A stretch of 64,000 nucleotides of DNA from Numida meleagris (taxonomy: Eukaryota; Chordata; Aves; Galliformes; Numididae), in contig NC_034414.1 of the NCBI RefSeq assembly GCF_002078875.1, positions 30,264,450 through 30,328,449 of the forward strand, read 5' to 3'. Positions 14,807 through 27,774 of this stretch are shown in pieces (the first letter of the stretch is position 1; each line of letters starts with the position of its first letter). Both the position numbers and the translations under genes were made by a program. The notes under the pieces were generated by a model that ran no database searches, had not been told where the DNA came from, and saw only the letters and a list, made by a program, of their open reading frames with translations.

Positions 14807-17800
14807 TTAATTTCCTTTTCCCATTGACACAGAAGAATTCCAGATGACAAACCAAGCCTTCAGTTGGAGATAGCACTATCTTTGTAGGATATATCCCTCT
14901 GCAGGGGCTGAGCCTTCATAATGCTATGCACGAGCGTCGTATGCTTGCAAACTGCTGGCTGGGATCTTTTCATCACCTAACCCTCTTACCGGCACTTTCC
15001 ATCCTGCCTTACCTAGAGCACAGTGCTGAGTGTCAGCGGAGGGGCATGTGAGTGTAAGAGATAAAGACTAAAAGCTTCCTTACAACTAGGTGGCTACCAG
15101 ACTCACATGAGTTATTTATTATTTGAAACAGAGTAACGGAGTGGCCTAGGTGAGAAGGGAAGGGTAGCAGTGAGAAGTTAGAACAAAAAATCCCCCAAAT
15201 CAATCAACAAACAAAAACAGAGAAAAAACCTCTGATGCCAAAAATTAGCAGGCAGGAGATTTAGCAAATCCATATAGTCAGGACAATAAGTGGAAGCTGA
15301 GAAAGGTCAGGCTTTTCATAACATTAGTGTTCCCCTTCTTCCTGAGCAAGCTAAATGTATGCCATATGCATCATTTATATCAAGAGCTGTTCATTCTCCC
15401 AACAAAACCAATGTTTTCATTAACAACTCTGGTGGTTTCATTCAGGAGCAAAACCTGAATACTGATGGTAAATTTGAAGTATTTCTGCTGATTCATGACA
15501 TTTCTCCACAAATTGTTTTCAGAATTTGTGCCATTTCTATATTTGAAAGTGTGCACCAGGTAAACTAACTGGCCACATCTGTGAGAAATAAGGCTTGCAC
15601 AAATCGGAAGCAAAAACTGCTTTTGGAAGAGCTGTTAAAATATTCTAGATTTTTATGTGTTGAAATAGTATTGAATAGATGAAATAACACAGTAGCAGCA
15701 GCAATATTTTTATTTTGGCTGTTGTCCAAGAGTAAAAGAAAAAAGATACTACTTCTCATTTTCTGTGGGGTTAGCAAGCTGATCCTGTGCATGAGCTCCA
15801 CGTGATGGTCCTTGTGATATCACTTGGAGCTCTGCATGAGCACCAGCTGCACAACCCACTCCCTTACGTAGGATGCAAGGGCAATAGTGAAGACTTCAAA
15901 ACAGTAAGGTTTTTCTCTGGAGAAAAACCAGCTTTGCCCAAACTCTGCAGATCCCCAACTATTGCAATTTAAGGAAGCTAATATGGGTCTGTGAGGTGTG
16001 GAGGAAATGACAGGCTTTGAAAGTGTCATTGCTCTGTCATTGCTCTGATAAGAGAGGAATAATACCTAAGGGCAGACTTACACAGCATCATTTCTAGATT
16101 GGTCTGTATCCATCTCTAAAGAGATTCCTATATGAAATTATTGGAAAATATCCTGCATAGTGCAAGATATATGTAAGGACCCAGTCTGGAGCTCATGCAG
16201 CTCCTATCATTGTTTCTGGAAGTCCTGCCTGTAAAAAAGGCGAGACTGGACATGTTATCTCCTTTAAGATACTACTCTCCCTGGAAACTGATGAAAAATA
16301 AAAGAAAACCTAGTGTTCTTCACCACTGACACTGGCTCTAAGGGGCACCAAAGCTTTACTTCAATTGCCCGTTTTTAATCTCTAGGCATTTTCCTGACTG
16401 ACTGCGAAAGTCATCTTGGAATGCGCTGGGGAAAGTGGCAGAGTTATCTGAAGGCTGAATGAGGTGAAAGTTGCTGTGGCTAAAGTACAAGTTTATTTAT
16501 ACAGAATAAAAAAGAGAAGTGAAAAGTTTGCTGACTTATTTTCTTTAATTTGAGAAAGCTTTGGAGCTGTTTGTATAAAATAGAGTGAAGGGTAAAAAAA
16601 AGGAAGCATAATGAAGTGATATAACAGACAGTCAGTGACTGTCACTGGCAAGTTTTACATTTAATTATTTACCTCAATCTAAACTGGACAGCAATATCTG
16701 TGATGCCGCTGTTATTTTCTAGCTTAGGAAGTCTCTGAGGTTGCAACTTTCACTTTTTTTCTCTCTAAATTTGTTAAGCGCAGTCTTGTCACTGTGAAGG
16801 GAATACAAAATCTCTATACAAGCAGTGAAATTAAGAAAGTACAGCTTCAGGTAGGTTTATTTTTTAGTTTATGCTTATACCCTAATGCTGAATGCCTTTG
16901 ATTCTCCTGCATTCCTTACAGCATCCCACATGCTAGTGACAGCACATAAGCTGAGTATTTTGGTCTTAGACCTCTGCTGTCTGCCTTGTTGTCTGCTGTC
17001 AAACAGAATACACAACAACTGAGTTCTGCTTGCTGGTCTCACCCAGTTCTCAAAGTTGAATCTTTCTCTTATACCCTTTTAAATAAATTGTTTAAAAGCA
17101 TCTTTAAAATGTCCACTCCACTTTCAAACTTTCCTGAAAAAGGCCAGGAGGATCTGTAGTGAGTGCAGACACAGTGTAAAACCTGGATCACTCAGCTGTC
17201 CCTTCTCTAGAAAACCAGACAAAGATTATGCCAGGTTACAGTCCACTCAGAAGGTTATTGGTTAGGTGTGGCTACTGATAGCAAACAGTTAATGAACATC
17301 CAGCAACCTATAATGAACATGAGACAAGGTTAAACCAATAAATTGCTTTAAATCTGCAAATTATAAACATAATTCTTGGTAAGTAGCATTGAAACTTCTG
17401 CTTGCTTCCACAGATGCCCACCAAGTCCTCTGCTAGTAGATCATTAACCACATCTTGATCCATGCTTGTTGGAAGTGACACGTTCTAGTGAATGAGATGT
17501 TGGAAAGAATCCAAGAGATTGGATTCAAATTTCAGCCCTGAAAATTGATTACTGTCTCCTGTGATTACTGTCGGTCTGTTTTCCTTCTAACTGCTAAACG
17601 CAGTATGCTTGTGTCACTCATAGAGGGGCCTCATTTTCACACTGAGCCTTCTTGTACCTTGTTGATAGTTTGCAGGTGAATTTGACCATGGGTTACAGGG
17701 AATTTCAGCAGATACTGCAAATGAGCTTGAACATTCTGGTGGCCATTCTTGGCCCATGAATCAATCCGAACTTCATGTGCAGAGACTCCTATTCTCTGCA

Positions 17801-20800
17801 GGGAAGGGCTATCATTGGCTACATGTGGAACAAAAAAAATAAAAATGACTCAATTTTTGAGAAGTAATATGCCAGGATACTACTAAAATTAATTAAAATA
17901 AATGTAACCAAAACATTCCAAAGTTTATACACTTTCACTGGAATATAGTGTTATCTTTCTGCTGTAATAAATGATAAATATTGAAAGGGTCATTGTGATG
18001 AAACGTGTATGATAATGCAGCTGAGAGTTACAAAATTTCTGTATTTGATTGACTATTTATTTTTTAACATGGATCAAACATAAAGGACTCCAACGGTCCC
18101 ATGTATTTCTTTTGACTGCTATGATATATACAGTTTAAACTGTCACCTCAAGAGAAAAACTGTTTTGAGTCTTCAGGGATGGAAGGAGCTTTAGCTGTCT
18201 GTTTTCAGGAAATTACTGTTATAAGGGATGATATTAAGTATGAAGAACTCTAATTACTGGATAGTTCTTTACTTCATTATGAGTTATTTTGTGGGTTTTG
18301 AGATTCTATCTGGAAATAATCCCCAAATTTGATGAGGATTTGGAACCTGAACTGATTTTAAAAAGTAAGAATAAAGAGTGGTCTGATAAAGGAGCCTGAT
18401 GAAAACAAGTTCCTTTGTATTGTAGCAATGCACAGAAATCACAGCAAAGCTTCCTGTGGCATAATCGTGAATGCAAAATGTATTTGCATTATATGTTGAA
18501 CAATATAATATCTTAGGACTGAACATATAGCACCAGATATGGGAAACTCCTGTTCAGCTTACTTACAGTACTTGATGGATGCTGTATTCCTGTAACAGAG
18601 TTGCATGACACTGAGTGCAACAAAGAATATTACAGGTTTCTATACTACAGGTTTCACAGAAATGCTGAAATCTGGTGCTATTTGTATTGCTTTATTAAAT
18701 GTGTTATGAACACTGTCCCTGTCTTAAGAGCCCCCTGACCCAAGCAGTTACTCTAGTATGGACAGCATTTTCCTGGAGTGTGAAGCAACTTGATTGCACA
18801 AGCCTGCCACACATCTCTTTCTTACAAGTGTGCCTATTGCTGCATTGAACCACCCATATTGGTAGAAAAGAAAGTGTCAAAGACAAAAGAGAGAAATCTT
18901 CCTGCCAGGCATTCCAAGTTGGGCCTACTTCTGATCCCAACCTCTGCTGGCTGAGAAAGATATAGAGGAGAAGACATCTTTGCAAAAACATCATTGGTGA
19001 CTGGGTATTGCTAAGAACTGAAATCCCCACTAGTTAAGAACAGGTGAGACCACAGAAGAGTAAGTAGACAGGGAATCTTGCTCTGCTTATTGTGATTTTG
19101 TCATGAGAGCATTGAGCTGAGTTATCTGACGCAGATGATTTTAGTCCTCTTTCCTAATAGCCTGCAAACTACCAACAGGCAGATTTTTCTGAATTTGTTA
19201 ACTGCAGCTGTTGAATGAAGCTGTGTCCAGTACTGAAGAGAGGCTTCAGCTCTGTGATCGCTTAGTTACGTGACACCCATAGTTGATGGGTTGTTTAGGA
19301 GTTGTTTGCATCTGTTATTCATTCTCTGTATGAGTTACAGGTTTTACTGGCAGACCTCTAAGGTAGAATAATGGAGCTTTAGCATTTACAGCATATGTCT
19401 TGCCTGTACCCTGTTGACCAAAGAAGGGAAGAGAAATATGAAAGAGGAATGACGGTTTTCATTTAAGTTTACTCATGCTAGTCACAGCTACCAGACTGTT
19501 TTGAAAACATTAAGGGAACGAGGGACTGAAACATGTGTTATCTATAGTGTTGCTTCATTGCACGTCTAGCAAAGGTGAGTTTTGAATTCCAGGAAACCAT
19601 TTTATGTTATATTAAAATAGTGGAGTCTACAGATTTGAACAAAAAGGCTTTTATTTTTTGCTTTATAAAAATAATGTAAAATATCTGGGCTTATGTGAAA
19701 AAGGTGATGAGAGTTTGTTTCTAGAAGCACAAATAGAAGGAAATCTTTGATCTTCCTGTTCATAGGAAGTAGGATCAAGCCGTTAATCTGAATTGTACAA
19801 ATCAGAATGTAAAAGAGTAAGCACAAAGAGTGAATGAGCACTAGCATTTTTTCAAAGCAAAGTTACACAAGTTTTTAGCAAGTGCAGCAGTGGGAGTTTT
19901 TCCTTCTGTGTAGTTCAGTGAAATAGCAAGCGCCTCTGTCATCCACAATTCCCCCCTTAAGTCATTTTTCAGTGGCAAGCAGCTGCTAGGAAAGATGTGA
20001 GAAAGCACATGAGAAAGAGAGAAGGGAGCTAAAAGAAAGGTGGGAGAAGGGAAAAAATGGTTCAAAGGAGAAAAGACTAACAGGCAGAACCTCAGCAGCA
20101 CTGGTCTGCTAAGGTGCCCTTGTTTTCTCAAGTTATTTTCATCAGCGTGGTGAGCTTGCATCTTGTTTTATGTGGTTCTGACTGCTTTCTGAATAATATT
20201 TTGTGGACTAGAGGTTTTCCATAGAATTCAGTGCAACCACAAATGATCTCTGGGATTTGATTCTGAGAGCTCACTACAATGTGGAAGGGTCCTTCAGAAT
20301 TCTCTAGGAATAAAGTAAGATATTATCACTGTTTATGGGGAACCATACTAAAATATATGCATGGGCAGAAGACAGGTCATATCTGTAGGAGGTGTTTACT
20401 TCTGTATGCCTTTACTTAAGCTTGTGGTATGCTGTTGCAGAATTGCATATAATCTGGTAAGAAAAGCATATTTCACTGTAGTGCACATAGTAACAGCAGA
20501 CCAACAAACAGTATAAAATCCAGGTGGCAAAGCCCCACCCTGGTGAGTGTTAAAAATACACGGTGTTCCAAGAGCAAGATCTCTGCCAGGGCCACTTTTC
20601 ATTTCTGGACTGGTGAAAATGAATTTTTCCCATTGGTTTAACAAAACATTGAATCCAGCACAGATGATAATTGCTGGCCTTGAATTTCAAAACATCTTAT
20701 TCTTATGCCTGTTTTACATATATTCATGAGTGGCTTGCACAAACATTTCCTATGTATTCTTTTTATTATACAAAATGATAAGTAAGGGTAAATCACAGCA

Positions 20801-20879
20801 ATGAGAAAATTTGGTGGGATTTAAGGCTACTTTTTATACCAAAGACACTTGAAATAATAGAATTTAACAACTTCTGTTG
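14807..20879. other. Unique non-coding DNA
   Basis: No gene or nameable repeat is visible. The frames present (for example 15290-15568 plus and 18704-19030 minus) are short and carry no motif I recognise. A perfect 11-bp tandem duplication of TCATTGCTCTG sits at 16026-16047. The rest is ordinary AT-rich sequence with short A and T runs. Confidence 0.7.
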
Positions 20880-22200
20880 ATTTCACATGAGCTCTGCCTG
20901 GCTGCTGCACAGGTGTTGTGCATGTGGAGCCTATCAAAGGGTGGGGTTGGGCATCAAGCCCCAGCTGGTAGTCCTCGTTATTGCAGTGCAGGAGGGAGGC
21001 CTGGGGGCAGAGGTGGTTATGCTTGAAGAGGAGGATGGGTGCCTTGCTGCCTGCCTGCCCGCCCGCCAGGATGTGCAGTGCCTGGGAGATCTTTCTCAGG
21101 GTGAGCTCAGGGGAGACTTGTTTCCTGGAAAGGGAGGAAGTTTAGCTAGGAGAGAGTGTTTTGTTTTCATTGTACTGATCTCTGGCTTGATTACTCATTG
21201 ATGTATCTATGTTTGGTTGAGTTTGGGCCTACGTTATTTTCATTGCTTTCTAATTTTAAGGACTCTCTTGTTTTCTAGATCAGATTGTGGACAGCAGGCT
21301 TGAGGCTTCCCTGGAGCCTGCTTGTCCGCGCCACAGGGTGGCTTCTTTAGCTCATCTGCGTGGCCTGAAAACAAGTGATGCAACTCCTCTTGCATGGACT
21401 GAAAAGCAGCCATGGTTCCCAGATAGAACTTACTTCAGTGTTACTGACTGTTGAGTGAAGAGAAGGGTTGGTACCAGCATGAGCTAAATGCACATGGCAG
21501 TGTCCCTGGTTGCAGTATTTTGCAGAGACTGAATGGGGATTGGCTGAATCCAGAAGTTTCCACAGCAGTTTTTCAGTCCATGTTACACACTAAGCAAATA
21601 GCCCCGCTTTGCTGTCAGGGCTTTTGTTGGGGAGAATAGGCCCCAGATGGGTGTCTCCAACAGACTGTATTTTCTGAGGCTGCAAAGTGAGTGGGAGAGC
21701 TGTTGCAATGCTTGCACAAAGCCATGAGTTGGCTGGAGCAGTGTTGCTCATCCCTTGTGGTGGCCTCGGGCACAGAATTGAATCCATGCAGTTGCAATCA
21801 GCCCAACTGACCGAACAGAGCCTACCTTTTGAGAAAAAACATGAGACTTTCCCCTCAAGTTCTGAGCTGCTGTAATGGCGGGATGGATGTTTTGCCACTG
21901 CACCAAGGAGGGAGTAGTTACCTGTCTTGTTACCCCTGTGAGTACAGCAAGTTCAGGTGCTGTCACGTACTCTGCATGGGGGGTTCAGCAGAGCTGATAG
22001 CAACCAGTATCTGTTTCTTCAGGTGAGAGTATATGGGGCAAGGAGTCCTGGTTTGAATTTGATCACAGGGAAGGTTAGGGGGTAGAATGCTTCTTTGGAA
22101 GAGAAGAGTGAGATAGTGCTAATAAGCTCTGGGGCCTGCTGTTTGAGGCTAGGCCTGTGCCTGTATAGCTGTGAGTTCCTAGTAGTGCAGCAGGGTGATG
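20880..22200. other. GC-richer patch with splice-like signals; possible non-coding transcript
   Basis: This stretch is visibly richer in G and C than its flanks, although CpG is still uncommon, so it is not a classical CpG island. On the plus strand a donor-like CAGG/GTGAGC lies at 21100/21101. A pyrimidine tract ending TTTTCTAG lies at 21264-21278, with TTCTAAT upstream as a possible branch site. A second donor-like CAG/GTGAGA lies at 22022/22023. Together they could define a 178-bp intron and a 744-bp exon. Several short frames overlap on both strands (for example 20887-21201 and 21590-21898 minus), but none resembles a known protein. A long non-coding RNA or an unrecognised repeat would both fit. 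Confidence 0.25.
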
Positions 22201-23079
22201 GGAGCTGGTCCTTAAAGTACAAAGAATATTCGTGACTCTTAGTAGGACCAATGTGAATCTTGTTAATTGTTGATGTCTTCTTGTTTTGGAGTATTTATCT
22301 CAAGTCTTTTCTCAGTTTTTTTTTTTTTTTCAGAGCTTAGCACTCCCATGTGCTTGGCAAGTGTCACTAAGTTGAGCTATGTTTCCATAACTCTCTTGTA
22401 TAATTTGCAGTTGTAGCTATTTCGTCTGCCTCAGTTGCATAGTAAGAAGCAGAATGGCTTCTGTACAGCAGAGGTGTATTGCTGGTCCTGGAGAAGAAGG
22501 CCTGGTTCTCCTTTTTCCTTTTAATATTTATGTATAGGTAGCTAATAGCATTTCTAACTTCTTTCTAGCCCTTTGCACAGATGCTATTTAACTGTTGTTT
22601 TAGCTGAATTTTGAGCCCATTCCCCTAAATGCTTCAGTCTGTAGGAAATTTTAAGTGGTACTGCTGTCCAGTACTAATTTCTTTAAATTGATGTAGTTTG
22701 TAAATAGCACCAAATAAGTGGAAATTAGATTTGGAGAAAAAAAAACACCGGTTGTTGACTTACGGCAAAAGAAGAGCAAAAAAAAAACATTTAAAATGTT
22801 TTCATAAACAAAAGCCACATGTGAGTGGGGAATCCTAGTAAGAATGTGAGATCTAGTAACTAGAGCTTGCAGGGGGATGGTTGAGTCCACTCGTGAGAAG
22901 GAGCAACAAAATACTCTCAGTAGCTGATGAGGAAGCTGAAAAAACAATTTGCATGACTTTCAAGTCTCTGGACCTTGGTGCCTTTTTTTTTTTTTTTAAG
23001 GCTGTGGTGCTGTTTTGGAAGTGAGCCTCTTTGTCAACTAACTGGAAAAAAAAAAGAGTCGAAGTAAGACTGACATCAT
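22201..23079. other. Unique non-coding DNA with homopolymer runs
   Basis: No gene seen. The stretch holds a T run at 22316-22330 followed by CAG, A runs near 22738-22746 and 22780-22789, and a T run at 22983-22997. The T run ending in CAG looks like a splice acceptor, but no downstream exon is recognisable. Confidence 0.7.
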
Positions 23080-24150
23080 AGCTCAAGTTGGAAGAGATTT
23101 TGGAAGATCTTTAGCTAACCTGCCGCATAAAGCAAGGTCTGTTTGAGGTCAGGTAATTCAGGGCTTTATCTATTCTCATCTTGAAATACTGCATGACTTG
23201 AGAGAACACGACTTCCATGGACAACCTGCTCTGCCTGCCTGACTGTCCTCATGGTGAAGATGTCTCATCTTATATCCTGTCTGACCATCTCTTGTTTCAA
23301 ATTAGGCTTCTTGTGTGTTCTCCTCTGCCTGTGCAGTGCTGTGAGAAGACAGGTTTTTGTCTTCATGGTACCTGTGTTACCCTCTCCAGGTGAGCAGCTC
23401 TTGAAACTGTCTCTACTCACCGGGCAGGTGCTTCTGCCCCCAGCAATCTTGGTGACTCTCTGCTGAACTCACTGCAGTTTAGAGATGCCTTTTGTATGCT
23501 GGGGTGCCCAGACCCAGATGCGGGATCTGTGTGTGGTCTGTCAATTGCTCTGAGTAGAGGATTTGGTCACCTCTCTCGCCCTTCTGGGTATGCTTCTGTG
23601 AATACAGCCCAGGGTGTTGTTGACTTTTCTCTGCTGGCAGGGCACGCTGCTGGCTTACATGCTGCTTGATCTCCCTGTCCACTTGAGTCCTTTTCAGTAG
23701 TGCTGACCCCCGGACAGTCAGTCCAGTCTGCATCAGTGCCAAGGTCCTTCCCAAGTTCAGGTCCTCACATTTGCCTCTAAATTTTATAAAGTTTCTGCTA
23801 GACCTTTCCTTCAGGCTGCTGGATGACAGCAGTTCCCTCAAGAGTATTGATGGTTCTCCAAGTTAGGTGCTGTTTGCAAACTTGCACCATGTCCTGCAGG
23901 AGGCTGATGAAGGTTTAAGCAGAATGACCCCAGGATAGATCCTTGCTGTTCACCTGTATCTAGCTGTCTACCTATTCAGGCAGTAATGTTCCTACTTGAA
24001 TACAAATATATTGGGAGAGAGTGCCAAAAGCTTTGAGGTTACTGATATCCCTTACCCTCATTCACAAATCCAGTCATAGAAGTCAATCAGATTGGTCAGG
24101 TATTATTCAGGTGTAGTAAATCCAGGTCTTCTGTTCCTATTCACTAACAG
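23080..24150 (-). mobile_element. Ancient, strongly diverged CR1 LINE
   Basis: Read on the minus strand this is a long, worn CR1 copy. The 3' end is near 23080, where CATAGCTCAAGTTGGAAGAG matches the start of the inverted CR1 tail. Text equivalent to the C-terminal part of CR1 ORF2 follows, then the middle of the reverse transcriptase near 24000-24115 (AGTGCCAAAAGCTTTGAGG corresponds to the motif A region; AATCAGATTGGTCAGG to the TNL segment upstream of it). No long frame survives: the minus frame at 23479-23841 is only a piece. It is clearly more diverged than the other CR1 copies here, so it probably belongs to an older subfamily. Both boundaries are approximate. Confidence 0.75.
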
Positions 24151-25724
24151 AAGTCACTATTTGCCTGGAACACCCACTTCAAATCTCTGAAAGTAGTTTA
24201 TTCTGGTTTCATGAGAAGTGGGAAGCTACTTATATACTTTATATTACTCAGTCACTTCCTTACTATATTTGTCTCATGCTGATCGTATGTAAAGTTATAA
24301 CTATTCCATAAGGATGGACAGTGTAATGGGAACTTCCTGTGGACTCATGCAGAAATTAATGAATTAGTTACCTGTATTTGTATTAGCAGTTGTAAATGAA
24401 ATCGTACTTTCTATTTATAAAAAGAAGTTTGGATTTGTGACGCAAGCAGGGTTAAGTGTTGGATAATATGTTGCCAGAGTGCTTGTGAAGACACTGGTTT
24501 CACAGCTCTTCATTTTTGTAGAGTGCAAATTACTCCTCTTTAATGTATGAAAGGAAGATCTGGAGTTTTCAGGTAACCAGGGAAAAGGAATGTAAATGCA
24601 TGTGAGAGGGGTTTCTTTACACTATTGCGTAATCCTGACAAGGTTTGCGGTTGGATACTGTGTTTTTGTTCACTAATAGGCTGGAATCTTAAGTGCTGCT
24701 CTAAAAGTATTCATGTTCTGTCCAAAGAGATTTCTGAAGGTTTGAACTCTGTCAATTTACATCCTCCAGAATTCTCACAGTTCAGGTATCTGCATGCTCA
24801 ATGCAGGAAATAGACACTTGAAGGTTTATGGAAGGTTGTAATTTCAGTTCATGTAAACCCTTGAAACTGTGATTCACTAAATAGAGTAAAATGCACTGAA
24901 CAGCGCCCTGAAAAGTAGTTCTTCACACATTTCTATGATGCAAAAGAGAAGTTATTGCATGTTTTACTGGTATTTAAATATGTTAGGAATGTTAAATACC
25001 ACAAAAAGAGAGCTCTTAAAAGACAAATAGATCACATATCTAAGCTTGTTATATATATATATATGTACGTATGCTAGATATCCTATCGTATTCCACAGAC
25101 CCTGAAGCAGTCCTATACTGATCTTTTTCTCAATCTTATAGTTTTTTTCTTTCTTGATTAAAAACATGAGAAACTTCTCTCATGTCTTTTTAACAAAAGT
25201 TTTATCTTACCTGAGTTGTGGTTGCATCTCTTACTGTAGATACAGAAAGGAGCAATACAAAGCAGCTGGGGCTTACAAGGATAAAGTGCTTTCTGAGTTA
25301 TAAAAACAAATCTGATGAAACTCTAGTAAGTTCCAAGTGTGCAGGAAAGACTACAAAAATCCAGTACTTGCGGAGGCAGGAAGTGAGTTGTCTGTAGTAC
25401 AAATTGGCCATACATTGTTTAGGTCATCTTAATATTGAAATACAGGATTAAGTAGATCTCTAGAGTAGAACCTGCTGATAGGCAGTGGCTGAGATACAAT
25501 TTTATAGTAAAGCCTTTACAAATAAAATGGTTTTAATCCAGAATGAGTTTGTTCTCCTTTTTTTTAAAAAACATCAGTGGAAGTCTTCTCATAATTTTCT
25601 ATCTATCCTTCCATTATTTAAAAAAAATCTTGATGGCTAAAAATAATGAAGGAACTTCAATTTTTAAATTGTTTTGGAAAAAAAAAACCAGCAAGAATGA
25701 AAGTAAAAAAAACATTCTGAATGA
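24151..25724. other. Unique AT-rich non-coding DNA
   Basis: No gene seen. Contents are AT-rich sequence, a short TATATA tract near 25050-25063 and, just before the next CR1, an A/T-rich stretch (25556-25715) with several A or T runs. That A/T-rich stretch may be the genomic target into which the following CR1 inserted. Confidence 0.7.
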
Positions 25725-26275
25725 TTCTGCTCCTATACTCAGCACTGGTGTGGCCCCACCTCAAGTACTGTGTTCAGTTTGGGGCACCTCAATACAGAAA
25801 GGACATTGAGGTTCTGGAGCAGGTCAAAAGAAGGGCAACAAGGCTGGTGAAAGGCTTGGAGAATATGCCCAAGGAGGGACTAAAGGAACTGGGGCTGTTC
25901 AGTCTGGGGAAGAGGAGGCTGAGGGGAGACCTTAATGCCTGAAATACCTGAAGGGTGATTGCAGTGAGAGTGGGGTTGGTCTCTTCTCACTGGTGACAGG
26001 ACAAGTGGAAATGGCCTCAAGTTATGCCAGGGGAGGTTTAGGTTAGGTATCAGGAAAAAATTCTCTACAGAAAGGGTTATTAGGCACTGGAGTAGGGTAC
26101 CCAGGGAGGTGGTTAAGTCACCATCCCTGAGTGTGTTTAAAAACCACTTGAATGTGGTGCTCAGGGACATGTTTAGCGGTGGGCTGTTGGAGTTAGGGTA
26201 ATATGGTTAGGTTGCAGTTGGATGTGATGATCTTGAAGGTCTTTTCCAACCTGACCAATTCTATCATTCTATGAT
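25725..26275 (+). mobile_element. CR1 LINE, 5'-truncated, C-terminal ORF2 plus 3' tail
   Basis: The copy begins inside ORF2 with a frame reading [18 protein letters not shown], the conserved segment downstream of the reverse transcriptase domain. It continues through [11 protein letters not shown] and [12 protein letters not shown] before stopping at 25942. The rest of ORF2 is still recognisable at DNA level but is broken by stop codons and small frame changes. The element ends with TTTTCCAACCTGACC and ATTCTATCATTCTATG, the CR1 3' microsatellite. It closely resembles the inverted copy at 31797-32360 and is truncated at nearly the same ORF2 position. No function is expected. Confidence 0.95.
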
Positions 26276-27774
26276 TGACTTATTGACGTTCTCTGAACCT
26301 GCTTTCCTATGACCTGCCTAAAAATTGTCAAACTGCATGTAGCAAATTCTCCAGAGATAAACTCTAGAGGTGAAGAGAAAGTAATCCCTGGCTTCAGTTC
26401 TTTATTACTCAAATCTGGAGGTGCAACTGAGAATTCAGACACCGGACACGTTGCTAGTGGAATGCTTCGCTCATTAGCCAGAGGACTGAGTGAGAATATA
26501 ACCTTTATGTTGAAGATGCAGGAGGTGATGAAAATGATGAATCATAATGTTGTTGGGACTGGCTTAGAAATTATCAGGAAAAAAGTAATCAAGTATTAGT
26601 TTTACCGTGTTACTAGCTTTTCTACTCCACAGCTTACTCGTGATCTCTTGTTTTGAGTTCATTTGTGGTCAGTGTTTTGTTTTGTTCTGGCATTCAGGTA
26701 TAAGATTTATTTAACTTTGAATCAAATTTTAAATGATTTAGTTATGGAAGCTTCAGTAAACAAAATTTGTACCTTATTGATTGCTTCGCCTTGATCTTCT
26801 GCTCTTGTGTTTAAAAATAAACAAACTTAATGCTATCATTATACATAATAAGGTCAGAACACTGTAGTGATGGTGGCAGTATTAACTTAAATCTGCAACA
26901 GCTGTTTTGCCTCTCTTTGAAGTTACAGGATAAACTGAACTAGACTTCACCCTGAGATTCTTCCACTTGGGAAATTCAACCAATAGCATGGTCACTGAGA
27001 ATTGTAGCAGTGATAAGGAATTAGTGTTTATTATTTGATAATTATTACTTAATAGTTACATTTGCAGCAAAATAACATGTTTTGATATTTGAGTTTCTTT
27101 ACTTTTCCTTCCTTGCGTCTAACATGTAAGAATCATATATAGAAGGTTATTGGTTTGTTGCATTGATTGCTCCGTCACTTGTTGTTAGGAAAAAAGCTAA
27201 AGCTGAGCTTTCTCTCTTCCTGTCTCTGTAACGGGAGGGACTGCCCTCCTCTGACCTACTTAATGAAGCTGCAGTGGCTTTGCAGAAGTAATTATTGGGC
27301 ATTGTTTTCACAATTTATTTTTTTTGTGCTTGAGAAGCTGCAGTAGTTCACTCTTAGAATGAAAAAAAGTTAGAAAATTCTACCTCCCTTTTGGTTTTGC
27401 CTGCTAATGTGGGATGAAGTAACCAGTGGAAGTCATGGGGGGGGAGGGGGGGATGGGATTACTGAACACTGATTTTTTTTTTTTTTAATACATAAGCCAA
27501 AGAGCTGAATTGTGAAAGACTATTTAGTTGACCTATTAGTTTGAGAATTGCCAATACCCTATGCTGTGATTTAAACAAACAAAGCCTGTGACAGTTAAAT
27601 ATGGTAGACTGGAAGAAAACAGCTAGGTAGGTGACAGAAGGAGAATAAGTGAGAATCCTGCCTGGTCAGCAAAGAAGAAAGGAAGATAATTTTTAAATAC
27701 CTGGGTACTGATTTGAGAGGCTTATGTTGTGAGGAACCAATGATGAATTTCTTTTGTGTTCTATTGTTGTATGG
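26276..27774. other. Unique non-coding DNA with G-rich and T-rich tracts
   Basis: No gene recognised. A 96-codon plus frame at 26309-26599 has no motif I know. A G-rich tract (eight G, A, seven G, AT, three G) lies at 27437-27457, and a run of 14 T follows at 27473-27486. The G-rich tract could form a quadruplex on the plus strand. Confidence 0.65.

Noticed and set aside
25043..25064. A TATATA tract considered as a promoter
   Set aside because: It looks like a short dinucleotide repeat in AT-rich DNA with no initiation or exon context.
26309..26599. A 96-codon frame just downstream of a CR1
   Set aside because: No similarity I can recognise. A first guess that it was part of the CR1 fails because the element ends at 26275.
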